This document shows, piece after piece, positions 1-11,150 of a DNA stretch of 64,000 bases; position 1 is the first letter of the stretch; every line of letters begins with the position of its first letter. Source of the stretch: Acidovorax sp. (GTDB lineage: Bacteria > Pseudomonadota > Gammaproteobacteria > Burkholderiales > Burkholderiaceae_C). The translations under genes were made by a program, and so were the position numbers. The DNA lies in NCBI GenBank assembly GCA_031277855.1, contig JAITLO010000032.1:309149-373148 (forward strand). The letters are read 5' to 3'. Below the pieces are notes generated by a model, which was not told the DNA's origin, searched no databases, and saw nothing but the letters and a program-made list of their open reading frames with translations.

Positions 1-107
1 AAAACGAAAATCCGCGAAACACCAAGATTTGCCCCTCAATTGGGGGCAAACCCCTAGCAAATCATGGTCAAAACGCGGGTGAACCCGTGCGTTTTACGCT
101 CATGTTT

Positions 108-115
108 TGTATACA
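108..115. promoter_or_regulatory. Palindromic operator candidate upstream of the permease
   Basis: A perfect 8-base palindrome, TGTATACA, lies about 80 bases before the permease start in an otherwise uncoded leader. Palindromes of this size often bind GntR- or TetR-type dimers, and purine-catabolism genes are usually induced by their substrates. No regulator gene is visible nearby, so the operator role is inference. Confidence 0.3.
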
Positions 116-192
116 CTTTTTGCATGGATTCCGGTCTACAACCGTGTCGCACCGGCATTCGACTCCGTCAATCAAGAAGGAAAAAGGCGTCC

Positions 193-1680
193 ATGCAATC
201 GTCCGTCCACCCCGTCGATGAGGTGCTCCCCGCAGGCAAACTCACAGCCCTCGGTCTGCAGCATGTGCTGGTGATGTATGCCGGTGCCGTGGCCGTGCCG
301 CTGATCATTGGCCGCGCACTCAATCTGCCACCGGAGCAAGTGGCCCATCTGATCTCGGCCGACCTGTTTGTCTGCGGCCTGATCACCCTGGTGCAGGCCA
401 TGGGCAGCACACGCTGGTTTGGCATCAAGCTGCCGGTGATGATGGGCGTCACCTTTGCCGCCGTGGGCCCCATGATCGCCATGGCCCAAACCACCAGCGG
501 CCCCGCCGGGGCGGGGCTGATCTTTGGCTCGGTGATTGGTGCGGGCGTGGTCTCCATCCTCATCGCGCCCGCCATCAGCCGCATGCTGCGCTTTTTCCCG
601 CCCGTGGTCACCGGCACCATCATTGCGGTGATCGGCATCAGCCTGATGCGTGTGGGCATCAACTGGATTTTTGGCAACCCCGTGGGCCCCACCGCACCCA
701 GCGTCCCCAACCCCGAGCATCTGAAGTGGCTGTCTGAAGCCCAGGCCATGGCTGGCGCCCCCGGCTCCCAGCTGGCCCCTGTGCCCAAGGGCTTTGCCGT
801 GGTACCCAGCATTCCCAACCCCAAGTACGCCGACCTGACCGGCGTGGGTATTTCGGGCGCGGTGCTGTTGACCATCTTGCTGATTGCGCGCTTTGGCAAA
901 GGCTTTTTGGCCAATGTCTCGGTGCTGGTCGGCATTGTGGTGGGCGGCATCATTACCGCGGCCATGGGGCTGATGGACTTCCACAAGGTGGGCGAGGCCA
1001 AGTGGTTCGAGCTGATCCTGCCCTTCGAGATTGCTGCCCCCATCTTCGACCCCTGGCTGATCCTCACCATGTCGCTGGTGATGGTGGTGGTGATGATCGA
1101 GTCCACCGGCATGTTCCTGGCCCTGGGCGATATGACGGACAAAAAGATCACCCAGGAAGACCTGACCCGCGGCCTGCGCACCGACGGCCTGGGCACCTTG
1201 GTGGGCGGTATCTTCAACACCTTTCCCTACACCAGCTTCTCGCAGAACGTGGGCCTGGTGGCCGTGACCGGGGTGAAGAGCCGCTGGGTCTGCGTGGCAG
1301 GGGGCGTGATTTTGCTCATCCTGGGCCTGCTGCCCAAGATGGCGGCGCTGGTGGAGTCCCTGCCCACCGTGGTCTTGGGCGGTGCCGGCCTGGTGATGTT
1401 CGGCATGGTGGCGGCCACCGGCATTCGCATCCTGTCGACCGTGGATTTCCAGACCAACCGCAACAACGCCATGATCGTGGCCGTGTCGATTGGTGTGGGC
1501 ATGATCCCCCTGGTGGCCCCCAATTTCCGCCAGTGGATGCCCCACGCCATTCATCCACTGATCGAATCCGGTATTCTCTTGGCCTCGCTTTGCGCCGTGC
1601 TGCTGAATATGTTCTTCAACGGCTCGCGTGGCGATAACGAAGCTGCCATCCGTGCTGCACGCCAGGCCGACGCCCACTGA
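193..1680 (+). CDS. NCS2-family purine/xanthine-type permease
   Basis: Inner-membrane nucleobase:cation symporter that would import xanthine, urate or a related oxopurine with protons. The 495-residue protein is nearly all hydrophobic, as expected for the 14-helix NCS2 fold. It has the family QH pair early on (LQHVLVMYAG) and the substrate-site signature IESTGMFLALGD in the second half. An upstream in-frame ATG at 64 is possible, but the ATG at 193 follows an AGAAGG ribosome site and gives the normal family N-terminus. The gene stands alone with its own terminator. The exact substrate (xanthine, urate or uracil) cannot be settled from sequence, but overall it looks more like the purine branch. 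Confidence 0.9.
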   Translation: MQSSVHPVDEVLPAGKLTALGLQHVLVMYAGAVAVPLIIGRALNLPPEQVAHLISADLFVCGLITLVQAMGSTRWFGIKLPVMMGVTFAAVGPMIAMAQTTSGPAGAGLIFGSVIGAGVVSILIAPAISRMLRFFPPVVTGTIIAVIGISLMRVGINWIFGNPVGPTAPSVPNPEHLKWLSEAQAMAGAPGSQLAPVPKGFAVVPSIPNPKYADLTGVGISGAVLLTILLIARFGKGFLANVSVLVGIVVGGIITAAMGLMDFHKVGEAKWFELILPFEIAAPIFDPWLILTMSLVMVVVMIESTGMFLALGDMTDKKITQEDLTRGLRTDGLGTLVGGIFNTFPYTSFSQNVGLVAVTGVKSRWVCVAGGVILLILGLLPKMAALVESLPTVVLGGAGLVMFGMVAATGIRILSTVDFQTNRNNAMIVAVSIGVGMIPLVAPNFRQWMPHAIHPLIESGILLASLCAVLLNMFFNGSRGDNEAAIRAARQADAH

Positions 1681-1729
1681 GGCGCAAGACCTGTCTGCAG
1701 CCCCCTGCCCGGCCACCGCCGGGCGTGCG

Positions 1730-1762
1730 CCCCCTGGACGACACCGCTTTCCAGGGGGTTTT
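1730..1762 (+). terminator. Intrinsic terminator of the permease gene
   Basis: The stem CCCCCTGG / CCAGGGGG (1730-1737 and 1751-1758) is perfect and is followed by TTTT. It lies 50 bases after the permease stop. Confidence 0.8.
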
Positions 1763-1882
1763 GGCGTTTTAACCCCGTACAAATCAATATCTGCTGACTG
1801 ATGAAACCGTACTTCGGACTGAGCCCTACGGCCATCAGGTAAGCTCCATGTCAGCTCCGAGTTTTTTCGTTGAGATTTCCGT

Positions 1883-4174
<2,292 letters not shown>

Positions 4175-4176
4175 GC

Positions 4177-4275
4177 ACCCCCTGAGACGCTTTGCGTCTT
4201 CCCCCTCTTTAGGCGCTGCGCGCCAGAGGGGGACGGCACCGGCGCGGCGGGGCGGCCCTTGCGCGGTGCCCCTGG
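4177..4275 (+). repeat. Intergenic hairpin repeat, copy 1
   Basis: A GC-rich element follows maeB. It contains an 8-bp perfect stem, CCCCCTCT/AGAGGGGG (4201-4208 and 4225-4232), then the 20-mer GGGGCGGCCCTTGCGCGGTG. The same 20-mer and the same C-run/G-run hairpin layout occur inverted at 14200-14280 in the urt operon. It is a dispersed REP-like family, not a gene. Confidence 0.8.
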
Positions 4276-4320
4276 TGTGTGTGGTGCCTGGTTGATGCGT
4301 TGCGCCCCTGGCTTGATTCC

Positions 4321-4354
4321 CTCGCCCCTTCGGGGAGAGGGCTAGGGTGAGGGG
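4321..4354. repeat. REP-like element behind the spurious LTLALSPKGRG peptide
   Basis: This stretch holds CGCCCCTTCGGGGAGAGGG then CTAGGGTGAGGGG. Its reverse complement encodes LTLALSPKGRG, a peptide that recurs in false ORFs across many proteobacteria because it comes from a palindromic repeat. It sits between the maeB stop and its terminator. Confidence 0.65.
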
Positions 4355-4380
4355 CTGCCCCCCGCACTGACTCACTCCCA

Positions 4381-4409
4381 AGCCCTTGGCCTGTGCCAAG
4401 GGCTTTTTT
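4381..4409 (+). terminator. Strong intrinsic terminator after maeB
   Basis: A perfect 10-bp stem, AGCCCTTGGC / GCCAAGGGCT, has a CTGT loop and six T residues. Confidence 0.9.
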
Positions 4410-4618
4410 ATATGGGCTCGCACATATTGTGCGGCCTGTCTGCTACATCCTCCAGACCTGGGGCCTACAGATGTATCAGTGCTCAAAAAATCCTCGGTGA
4501 AGCCATTGCCCCAACTATGATCCCCGCAAACATGGCTTGACTCCACTCCATGATTTCTGCCTTCCCTGCGATCAAACCTGCCCAGCCACTTTATTTGTAG
4601 GCCTGGAGGTAACTTGGT

Positions 4619-5971
4619 ATGCCCACCAATCGCCGCACGGCGCTGACGCTTTTGTCCGGCACGGCTCTTGCACAAGCTCTACCCGGCATGACCGCCCCAG
4701 GAAAGCGCAAGCCCAACTTCATCATCATCCTCTGCGATGACCTAGGCTATGGCGATATACAGCCGACTGGCGGCCGCCTGATCCCCACACCTCAGCTCAA
4801 CCGCATGGCACGTGAAGGCATGGTGCTGACCGACTACTACGCACCACAAAACCTTTGCACCCCTTCGCGGGCGGGACTATTAACAGGTCGCTACCCCATA
4901 CGCAGTGGCCTGGCACGGGGCGTGATTCTGCAAAAAGACAACCGCATGCTCCCCCTGGACGAGCTGACCATTCCTGCAGCCTTGCGCCCTGCTGGCTATA
5001 TCTCCGGACTGTTCGGGAAATGGCATCTGGGTCATCTGGGGCCTGACTGGCAACCGACCAAACACGGCTTCGACTATTTCTTCGGCATTCCCTATAGCCA
5101 TAGCATGGAGCCTCTGTCCCTCTTCACTGACACGGGTCCCGATGCCCTTCCCACAGCAGAGGTACCGGTGATGAGCGAGCTACAGCAACGCTTTTACAGC
5201 GAGGCAGAGCAGTTCATAACGACGCACAAAGATCGTCCTTTTTTCCTGGAGCTGGCACTGAGCGCCCCTCACCTGGAGAATTACCCAAACGCCAAGTACC
5301 GTGACCCTAAGATGCAAAGCGCTTATGCAGAAGTTGTCGGAGAGGTCGATGCCATCGTCGGCCACCTGCTCGACAAGCTCCGCAGTCTAAGGTTGGAGCA
5401 AGACACGCTGGTGATCTTCACCTCGGACAATGGCCCCTGGTATGAAGGCTCGACTGGCGTGCTGCGCGACCGCAAGGGCGGTGCAGGCTACGACGGAGGC
5501 TATCGCGTACCATGCATTGCCTGGCGGCCTGGTACGGTCCCTGCAGACACACGCGGCAATGCCATCGCCATGGGCATCGATTTCTTATCCACCTTCTGCG
5601 CCATGGCAGGGCAATCGCTACCGGCAAGCACCTTGCTGGACGGCAAAGACATCAGCGCAGTGCTGACCCGTGCAGCCCCTACGCCCCATGAGGCCTTGCT
5701 GCTGTTTGACGATGAGGAGGTGGCGGCCATCCGCACCCAACGGTGGAAATATGTGGCGCACACCCATTTCCATGGCAAGCGTACCCGCCTCGATGCACGC
5801 TATCCTCAGCTCTATGATGTGGCTGCCGACCCAGGAGAGAGCTACAGCGTAGACCGCCGCTACCCTGAAGTCCTGGCGGTCATGCAACAGCGCTTGGCGC
5901 AAGCACGTAGCCTCTTCGCGCCCTTGAAGCGCGGTTACCTGGCGGGCGCTGAGCAGCGGCTCCAAGACTAG
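4619..5971 (+). CDS. Sulfatase of the formylglycine (arylsulfatase) family
   Basis: Hydrolyses a sulfate ester, probably in the periplasm. The N-terminus (NRRTALTLLSGTALA) resembles a Tat or Sec signal with a twin arginine. Metal-binding Asp40-Asp41 (ILCDDLGYGD) precede the sulfatase signature LCTPSRAGLLTGR. Cys80 in that signature would be oxidised to formylglycine. A second metal motif, FTSDNGPW, lies in the middle. The 450-residue length fits N-acetylgalactosamine-6-sulfatase-like members. The start is fixed by GGAGGT at 4605. Codon use is visibly less GC-rich than the neighbours and no maturase or sulfate transporter is adjacent, so it may be acquired. The substrate is unknown. Confidence 0.88.
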   Translation: MPTNRRTALTLLSGTALAQALPGMTAPGKRKPNFIIILCDDLGYGDIQPTGGRLIPTPQLNRMAREGMVLTDYYAPQNLCTPSRAGLLTGRYPIRSGLARGVILQKDNRMLPLDELTIPAALRPAGYISGLFGKWHLGHLGPDWQPTKHGFDYFFGIPYSHSMEPLSLFTDTGPDALPTAEVPVMSELQQRFYSEAEQFITTHKDRPFFLELALSAPHLENYPNAKYRDPKMQSAYAEVVGEVDAIVGHLLDKLRSLRLEQDTLVIFTSDNGPWYEGSTGVLRDRKGGAGYDGGYRVPCIAWRPGTVPADTRGNAIAMGIDFLSTFCAMAGQSLPASTLLDGKDISAVLTRAAPTPHEALLLFDDEEVAAIRTQRWKYVAHTHFHGKRTRLDARYPQLYDVAADPGESYSVDRRYPEVLAVMQQRLAQARSLFAPLKRGYLAGAEQRLQD

Positions 5972-6281
5972 CGCCAGTCCCTGCCAAGCTTTTGTCCTCC
6001 ATAAGCATGGACAGTCGATGAACAAGGGTTTTGGCGTCTGTTCCCATCTCGACGATCAAGCACTCCCTTTGTGATCGGGCATCCGGTCTGCATATCATCT
6101 CTTGTGGCCTGCGTTGGAGACGCATGACACAAGAAAATCGCCTGAAATCACAGTCAGGCAAGACGCCAACCGCCGTCTTTTCCGTAGCTATGACAGAGAT
6201 CAGCAACCCCGCATCGCAACGATACTCGGGTGATTTTTTCAACGAACCGCTACTTCAGGGCACGACCCCCTGCGCTTTTTG
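5972..6281. other. Intergenic region without a recognisable gene
   Basis: About 310 bases separate the sulfatase from the cupin gene. Short frames on both strands have no ribosome sites or family resemblance. I see no clear terminator for the sulfatase and no repeat. Confidence 0.5.
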
Positions 6282-6692
6282 ATGACTGCCATGACTGCTT
6301 CCCCCCCCTCCTCCACCAAGCTGGTGCGCATAGACACCCAGGATTTGTCCCAGGCCCGTAGCGGCCAACCCAGCCGCCCGCTGCGGGGCCAGACCACGTA
6401 CAAAACGCTGGAGGTGTTCAGCGGCAATGCGGGCAAGGCCAACGCCGGCGTGTGGGAGGCCACGGCCGGCGCGTTTCAGTCGAATATCCAGGGCTATATC
6501 GAGTTCTGCCACATCGTGGAGGGCAGCTGCCGGCTGCTGGACCCGGACGGCACAGTGCACCACTTCCGGGCAGGCGACAGCTTTGTGCTGCCCGATGGCT
6601 TCTGCGGCCACTGGGAAGTGGACGAGCGTGTGAAAAAAGTGTTCGTCACCACTGAGGTGGATACCGCACCGACAGAGGCAGCTAACGCGTGA
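6282..6692 (+). CDS. Small cupin-domain protein
   Basis: Single-domain cupin of the EutQ-like/DUF861 type, about 136 residues. The barrel is evident from GYIEFCHIVEGSCRL, the second motif DGTVHHFRAGDSFVLPDGFCG, and the closing strand VKKVFVTTE. Such proteins usually act as small-molecule isomerases, binding proteins or putative detoxifiers. Only part of the usual His/Glu metal set is visible, so metal binding is uncertain. ATGs at 6282 and 6291 are both possible. It is followed after 146 bases by the deaminase. Confidence 0.75.
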   Translation: MTAMTASPPSSTKLVRIDTQDLSQARSGQPSRPLRGQTTYKTLEVFSGNAGKANAGVWEATAGAFQSNIQGYIEFCHIVEGSCRLLDPDGTVHHFRAGDSFVLPDGFCGHWEVDERVKKVFVTTEVDTAPTEAANA

Positions 6693-6757
6693 AGTCAGGC
6701 AGGACGCGCACCGCCAAGGTACTGCCCAGCGCTGTTTTATGTGTCTGGCCGCGTACC

Positions 6758-6773
6758 TGGCATGCGACATGCA
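6758..6773 (+). promoter_or_regulatory. Possible sigma54 promoter of the deaminase gene
   Basis: TGGCATG-N4-ATGCA keeps the invariant GG and GC with exactly ten bases between them but has A for the first T of TTGC. It sits 66 bases before the deaminase ATG. It is a weaker match than the elements before urtA and before the eight-gene operon. Confidence 0.35.
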
Positions 6774-6838
6774 ATACCTGATGGCATAAGCGCCTGCCCG
6801 ACAGGTGCCATCTCTCGATTCCCCTTCAGGAGGCGTGC

Positions 6839-7363
6839 ATGAGCATCACGGTCCAGGACCAGCGTTTTTTGGGCGGACAACCCCTGTCCGCCATCGACAC
6901 CCAGCATCTGCGCCAGGCCTTTGTCTGGGCCCATGCTGCACGCACGCGCGGCAACCGTCCTTTTGGCACGGTGGTGGTGGCACAGGACGGGCGGATTCTG
7001 GCCGAGGCTTTCAGCAACTCCCGCGAAACCGGCGACTGCACCGGCCATGCCGAGATGAATGCCATCCGCCAGCTAGGCAAGCCGCCCGTGCCTGCGGAGG
7101 TATTGGCACAAGCCACGCTCTATGCCTCGGCCCAGCCTTGCGCCATGTGCGCCTGCGCCATCTGCCATGCGGGCATAGGCCGCGTCGTTTATGGGCTGGA
7201 CGACGAGCGCCTGCTACAGCTGCACCCCCATCTGCGCGGCAGCACCCTGGACTGCCGCACCGTTTTTGACAGCGCCACCTATGCCGTGCGCTGCATTGGC
7301 CCCGCCCTGGTTGCCGAGGCCCTGGCGGTGTATGAGAACAGCTGGCTTCCGCCCCTGGCATAA
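6839..7363 (+). CDS. Cytidine-deaminase-fold nucleobase deaminase (guanine-deaminase-like)
   Basis: Zinc enzyme that would deaminate a purine or nucleoside base and release ammonia. The core is HAEMNAI (His70 zinc ligand, Glu72 proton shuttle) and PCAMCACAIC (Cys101 and Cys104 zinc ligands). The 174-residue length fits bacterial guanine or nucleoside deaminases better than tRNA-modifying TadA, which would also sit elsewhere. The start is fixed by AGGAGG at 6828. With the NCS2 permease 5 kb upstream it could serve purine nitrogen scavenging. The substrate is inferred. Confidence 0.8.
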   Translation: MSITVQDQRFLGGQPLSAIDTQHLRQAFVWAHAARTRGNRPFGTVVVAQDGRILAEAFSNSRETGDCTGHAEMNAIRQLGKPPVPAEVLAQATLYASAQPCAMCACAICHAGIGRVVYGLDDERLLQLHPHLRGSTLDCRTVFDSATYAVRCIGPALVAEALAVYENSWLPPLA

Positions 7364-7418
7364 AGAGACACACCTAGCTACCCGGCATGGGCCCAGGGGA
7401 AAAGCCGCGTTCTTGGGA

Positions 7419-8981
7419 TCAGCGCATGCGGAACACTTCCAGCGTGCGGTGCAGCGCGCCGGCGTTGTGGCTCATATCGCTGGCCGAGTGGGCCGAGCCC
7501 TCGGACATGCTGGCGTTTTGCTGGGTCACCAGGTCCAGCTCGCCCAGGGCCTGGTCCACCTCGGCAATGCCGGCGGCCTGCTCGCGTGCGCTCAGCACCA
7601 TGGCCTGTACCAGCTCGCTGACCTGGTCCACCGACTGCACGGCCTGGGCAATGGTGGCACTGGCTTGCTGCATGCGCTCTGCCCCCTGGTGGATGCGCTG
7701 GTTGGAGCCCGAGATCAAGACCTTGATCTCCTTGGCCGCCTCGGCCGAGCGCTGGGCCAGGGTGCGCACCTCGCCGGCCACCACGGCAAAACCACGGCCT
7801 TGCTCGCCGGCGCGGGCCGCCTCCACCGCCGCATTCAGCGCCAGGATATTGGTCTGAAATGCAATGCCTTCGATGGTGGTGATGATCTGCGCCATCTGCT
7901 GCGAGGAATCACGCAGGCCGCGCACCAGGTCTTCCACCTGCTGCATGGCCTGCCCGCCCTGCTGGGCCAGTTGGGCACTGGTGCCGCTTTGCTGCAGCAC
8001 CTCTTCCGTGGTCTGCTGTGCCTGGGCCACGCTGCCTGCCAGCTCGGCCATGGCGGCTGCGGTTTGCTGCAGGCGGTCGGCCTGGGTTTCGGTGCGCTGC
8101 GACAGGCTGCGCGCACTGTGCGAGAGGTCGCTGGCCATATGGCTGAAGCCATCGATTTCATGGCGCGCATCCCCCACCACGGCGCGCAGGTTGTAGTGCA
8201 CCTGCTGCAGCTGCTCCATCAGCAATGCCATGGGGTGGCGGCCAGGCATGTGCACCAGGGGCTGCTCCAGCTGGCAGCGGGCCAGCTGCTTGGCCAATTG
8301 GTAGTTGGCCGCAAAAGGCAATGTCACCGTGCGGTGCAGCCACACCATGCCCCCCACGGCCCACAGCAGCATGGCGGCACTCTGCACGGCCAGTTGCCAG
8401 GGCTGCGTCCAGCCCAGCACCACCGGCAGAGTGGCCATGGGCAGCAACGGCACCACCACAGCCCCCAGGCGCTGGGTCAGGCTGGCGCGCTGCAGCTTGC
8501 CCAATAGATTGCGCAGCCCGCTCTGGCGCACATGGCCGGCATGCAGCATCACCTGAGGCTCGGGCTTGCCGCGCTCTTGCACCAGTTGGGCATAGAGTTG
8601 CTCTGCGGCCTGTACCTGCTCCCTGCTGGGCTTGGCGCGCACCGACATATAGCCCACGGGCTTGCCGCCCTGCAAGATGGGGGTGACATGGGCATGCACC
8701 CAGTAAAAACCGCCATCCTTGCGCCGGTTCTTGATCACCCCTTTCCAGCTGCGGCCATGGCCTATGGTGGACCACATGTCCTTGAAGGCTTCGGAGGGCA
8801 TATCGGGGTGACGCACCATGTTGTGGGGCTGGCCCATCAACTCTTCCATGGTGAAGCCGCTGACCCGCACAAAAGCGGCATTGCAATGGGTGATATGTCC
8901 TCTGCTGTCCGTGGTGGACATCAGCAGCTCATCGTCCTGCAACAAAAACTCTTGTTCGGAAAGGGAAAGATGGGAACGCAT
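7419..8981 (-). CDS. Aer-like PAS-domain methyl-accepting chemotaxis protein
   Basis: Chemoreceptor, probably for redox or energy taxis. A PAS domain (about residues 15-125, with [20 protein letters not shown]) precedes two hydrophobic helices around 190-235. A short HAMP-like linker and a cytoplasmic coiled coil follow. The coil has the highly conserved hairpin tip [20 protein letters not shown] that binds CheA/CheW. No periplasmic ligand domain is present, as in Aer. The ATG giving [12 protein letters not shown] was chosen because it starts at the PAS domain. Longer in-frame starts add low-complexity residues. No other chemotaxis genes are near. Confidence 0.92.
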   Translation of the reverse strand: MRSHLSLSEQEFLLQDDELLMSTTDSRGHITHCNAAFVRVSGFTMEELMGQPHNMVRHPDMPSEAFKDMWSTIGHGRSWKGVIKNRRKDGGFYWVHAHVTPILQGGKPVGYMSVRAKPSREQVQAAEQLYAQLVQERGKPEPQVMLHAGHVRQSGLRNLLGKLQRASLTQRLGAVVVPLLPMATLPVVLGWTQPWQLAVQSAAMLLWAVGGMVWLHRTVTLPFAANYQLAKQLARCQLEQPLVHMPGRHPMALLMEQLQQVHYNLRAVVGDARHEIDGFSHMASDLSHSARSLSQRTETQADRLQQTAAAMAELAGSVAQAQQTTEEVLQQSGTSAQLAQQGGQAMQQVEDLVRGLRDSSQQMAQIITTIEGIAFQTNILALNAAVEAARAGEQGRGFAVVAGEVRTLAQRSAEAAKEIKVLISGSNQRIHQGAERMQQASATIAQAVQSVDQVSELVQAMVLSAREQAAGIAEVDQALGELDLVTQQNASMSEGSAHSASDMSHNAGALHRTLEVFRMR

Positions 8982-9403
8982 AACGGGACGGCACGGGCAC
9001 AGCGCCCGGTGAAAATTGGTGGAGGGGGCAGCAACTGGCGGCATGTCGCGTGCGCGCATGTGCTTGCCGGGTGCAGGCAAGCGCCAGGCCACTCAATCGG
9101 CTGCGAAAGTCAGATCAACATGGGGTTATGGGCTATGCCCTGGCCGGCATTGCGACTGGCCCGAGCGCCATGCCCGGCTCTGCCCTTTGCCATACCGCGA
9201 TCCTGGCGGTAGAAAAGACCTCTACCGTCCGTCGTAAAAACGTATCAACTTGTAAATTCTACAAAATCATTACCCATTCAGCCTTGATGCAGCACAAGAC
9301 TTTTAGGGCCATTACCTGCCAGGCCCGTGCTGCAATGCAACAACTTGTTTCTATCTCTGGCCTGTGATTGAATGCGCACATTTTTTCAGCAACGCAAGAA
9401 AAC
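8982..9403. other. Divergent promoter region between chemoreceptor and protease
   Basis: About 420 bases with no gene I can support. It contains the perfect dyad TTGTA-AATTC-TACAA at 9250-9264. On the - strand GCCGATTG (9094-9101) resembles the -10 box of flagellar sigma28 promoters, but I do not see a matching -35. Confidence 0.4.
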
Positions 9404-10282
9404 ATGATGACAAGGGGAGGATGGCTGCGCCTGGGCTGGGCACTGGTGAGCGCTGCACTGCTGCAAGGCTGTGCCAACACCACCCAAAGCGGTGCCATAG
9501 GCCTGCAGCGCAGCCAGCTGCTGCTGATTTCCAGCGAGGTGGTCAACAACCAGGCGGCCATAGGCTTTCAGCAGCTGACCAGCGATGCGCGCGCCCAAAA
9601 GCAGCTCAACACCGACCAGGCCCTGACCCAGCGGGTGCGCAGAATCGGCCAGGACCTGATTGCCCATGTCGCCGTGTTCCGCCCCGACGCCCAGGCTTGG
9701 GCCTGGGAAATCAATGTCTTTGACTCGGACGAGATCAATGCTTTTTGCGCGCCTGGCGGCAAGATCGGGGTCTACACCGGCATTGTGCGCAAGCTGCAGC
9801 TCAGCGACGACGAGCTGGCCGCCGTCATGGGCCATGAAATCGCCCACGCCCTGCGCGAGCATTCGCGCGAAAAGCTGTCCCAGCAGGCCTTGTCCAATGT
9901 GCTCACCGCCACCGTGTCTGCCGCCGCAGGCATAGACAGCAGCCTGCTGGATGCGGGCTCCAATCTGCTGGTGCACCTGCCCAATTCCCGCGCCATGGAG
10001 CTGGAGTCCGACGTCATGGGCCTGGAGCTCATGGCCCGCGCTGGCTACAACCCAGCGCAGGCATCCTTGATCTGGAAGAAGATGCAGCAGCTGAGCAAAG
10101 GCAAGCAAGGCGCCGGCTTTCTCAGCACCCACCCGGCCAATGACGACCGCATTGCCACGCTGGAAGCCTATGTGCCCACCGTGCTGCCGCTCTACGAGGA
10201 AGCGCTGGCTGCCAAGGCTGCAGCCCCTCACAGCGCGAACAAGGCCGCAGCCCGCACATCCACTCCTGTCCGCAAGCGCTGA
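9404..10282 (+). CDS. Lipoprotein M48-family metalloprotease
   Basis: Zinc protease of the LoiP/BepA (YggG-like) type, expected to act on the periplasmic side of the envelope in outer-membrane quality control. A signal peptide ends in the lipobox LLQGC, with Cys23 as the lipidated residue. The active site is GHEIAHAL (His144, Glu145, His148), and the third ligand comes from MELESD around residue 199. There is no C-terminal TPR array, so it is shorter than BepA. The ATG at 9404 gives a clean signal peptide. An upstream TTG at 9368 is unlikely. Confidence 0.9.
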   Translation: MMTRGGWLRLGWALVSAALLQGCANTTQSGAIGLQRSQLLLISSEVVNNQAAIGFQQLTSDARAQKQLNTDQALTQRVRRIGQDLIAHVAVFRPDAQAWAWEINVFDSDEINAFCAPGGKIGVYTGIVRKLQLSDDELAAVMGHEIAHALREHSREKLSQQALSNVLTATVSAAAGIDSSLLDAGSNLLVHLPNSRAMELESDVMGLELMARAGYNPAQASLIWKKMQQLSKGKQGAGFLSTHPANDDRIATLEAYVPTVLPLYEEALAAKAAAPHSANKAAARTSTPVRKR

Positions 10283-10294
10283 AAGCGCTGAGCC

Positions 10295-10325
10295 GGGTCT
10301 GCGCAGCCATCTGCCTAGCAGACCC
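10295..10325 (+). terminator. Stem-loop after the M48 gene
   Basis: GGGTCTGC / GCAGACCC form an 8-bp stem just past the protease stop, with a second small hairpin (CCCCTGTACCAGGGG) after it. There is no T run, so termination is uncertain. Confidence 0.4.
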
Positions 10326-10404
10326 AGCGCAACCCCTGTACCAGGGGTGGGCCGCGCTGTCACCGGGGCCAGCCCCATAGTCCAGCAGCGCCAGGCCGCG
10401 CAGC

Positions 10405-11130
10405 ATGTGTGCCATGCACCGCTTTCTCCCTCGCATCCTGGCCTTTGATATTTTTGGCACCGTGGTGGACTGGCACGGCAGCATCGTGCGGGAAATGCAG
10501 CGGCATTTCCCCAAAGTGCAGGCCGCCGACTTTGCCCGTGCCTGGCGGGCCGGCTACCAGCCGGCCATGGAGGAGGTGCGCAGCGGCGCCCAGAGCTGGG
10601 CCCGCCTGGACACACTGCACCGCCAGATTCTGGACCGCATACTGCCCCAGTTTGGTCTGGCCCATCTGGACGAGGACCAGCGCCAGCACCTCAACCGGAT
10701 CTGGCACAGGCTTGCGCCCTGGGGCGATGCCGTGGCCGGCCTCACCGAGCTCAAGCAGCACTTCACCATCTGCACCCTGTCCAATGGCAACCTGGGTTTG
10801 CTGACGGCCATGGCCAAGCATGCCGGCCTGCCCTGGGACTGCATTCTGAGTGCCGAGGTCTTCAGGGCCTACAAGCCCAGTCCTACGGTGTACCTGGGCG
10901 TGGCCGACATTTTTGGTGTGGAGCCGGGCGAGGTGATGCTGGTGGCCGCCCACCACAACGACCTGGCCGCCGCCCGCGCATGCGGCCTGCAAACCGCCTA
11001 TATCGAGCGCCCCCTGGAGTTTGGTGCCGACCAGCCCAAGAGCGTCGCCCCGCAGGCCGGCAATGACTGGCATGCCCGCAATCTGCTGGACCTGGCGCGG
11101 CAGCTGCAGTCGGCGGACGCCCCCGCCTGA
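10405..11130 (+). CDS. Type II haloacid dehalogenase-like HAD hydrolase
   Basis: HAD-superfamily enzyme of the L-2-haloacid dehalogenase type, 241 residues. The nucleophile motif is FDIFGTVVDW with Asp15, motif II is TLSNGN, and a helical cap lies between them. The conserved lysine sits in FRAYKPSP, and motif IV is the atypical VAAHHNDL. Family members hydrolyse 2-haloalkanoates or are general phosphatase-fold enzymes. True dehalogenation cannot be claimed from sequence. It is convergent with urtE. Confidence 0.82.
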   Translation: MCAMHRFLPRILAFDIFGTVVDWHGSIVREMQRHFPKVQAADFARAWRAGYQPAMEEVRSGAQSWARLDTLHRQILDRILPQFGLAHLDEDQRQHLNRIWHRLAPWGDAVAGLTELKQHFTICTLSNGNLGLLTAMAKHAGLPWDCILSAEVFRAYKPSPTVYLGVADIFGVEPGEVMLVAAHHNDLAAARACGLQTAYIERPLEFGADQPKSVAPQAGNDWHARNLLDLARQLQSADAPA

Positions 11131-11150
11131 TCCGCTGGCCTCTGCGCCCT

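Noticed and set aside
31..47. Small stem-loop GCCCC/GGGGC at the window start
   Set aside because: Short stem without T run; the upstream gene is outside the window.
6031..6282. Possible small gene before the cupin
   Set aside because: No ribosome site, no recognisable fold and weak codon pattern.
9094..9101. Flagellar sigma28 -10 box (GCCGATTG) for the chemoreceptor
   Set aside because: No -35 partner at the right spacing. It could be chance.
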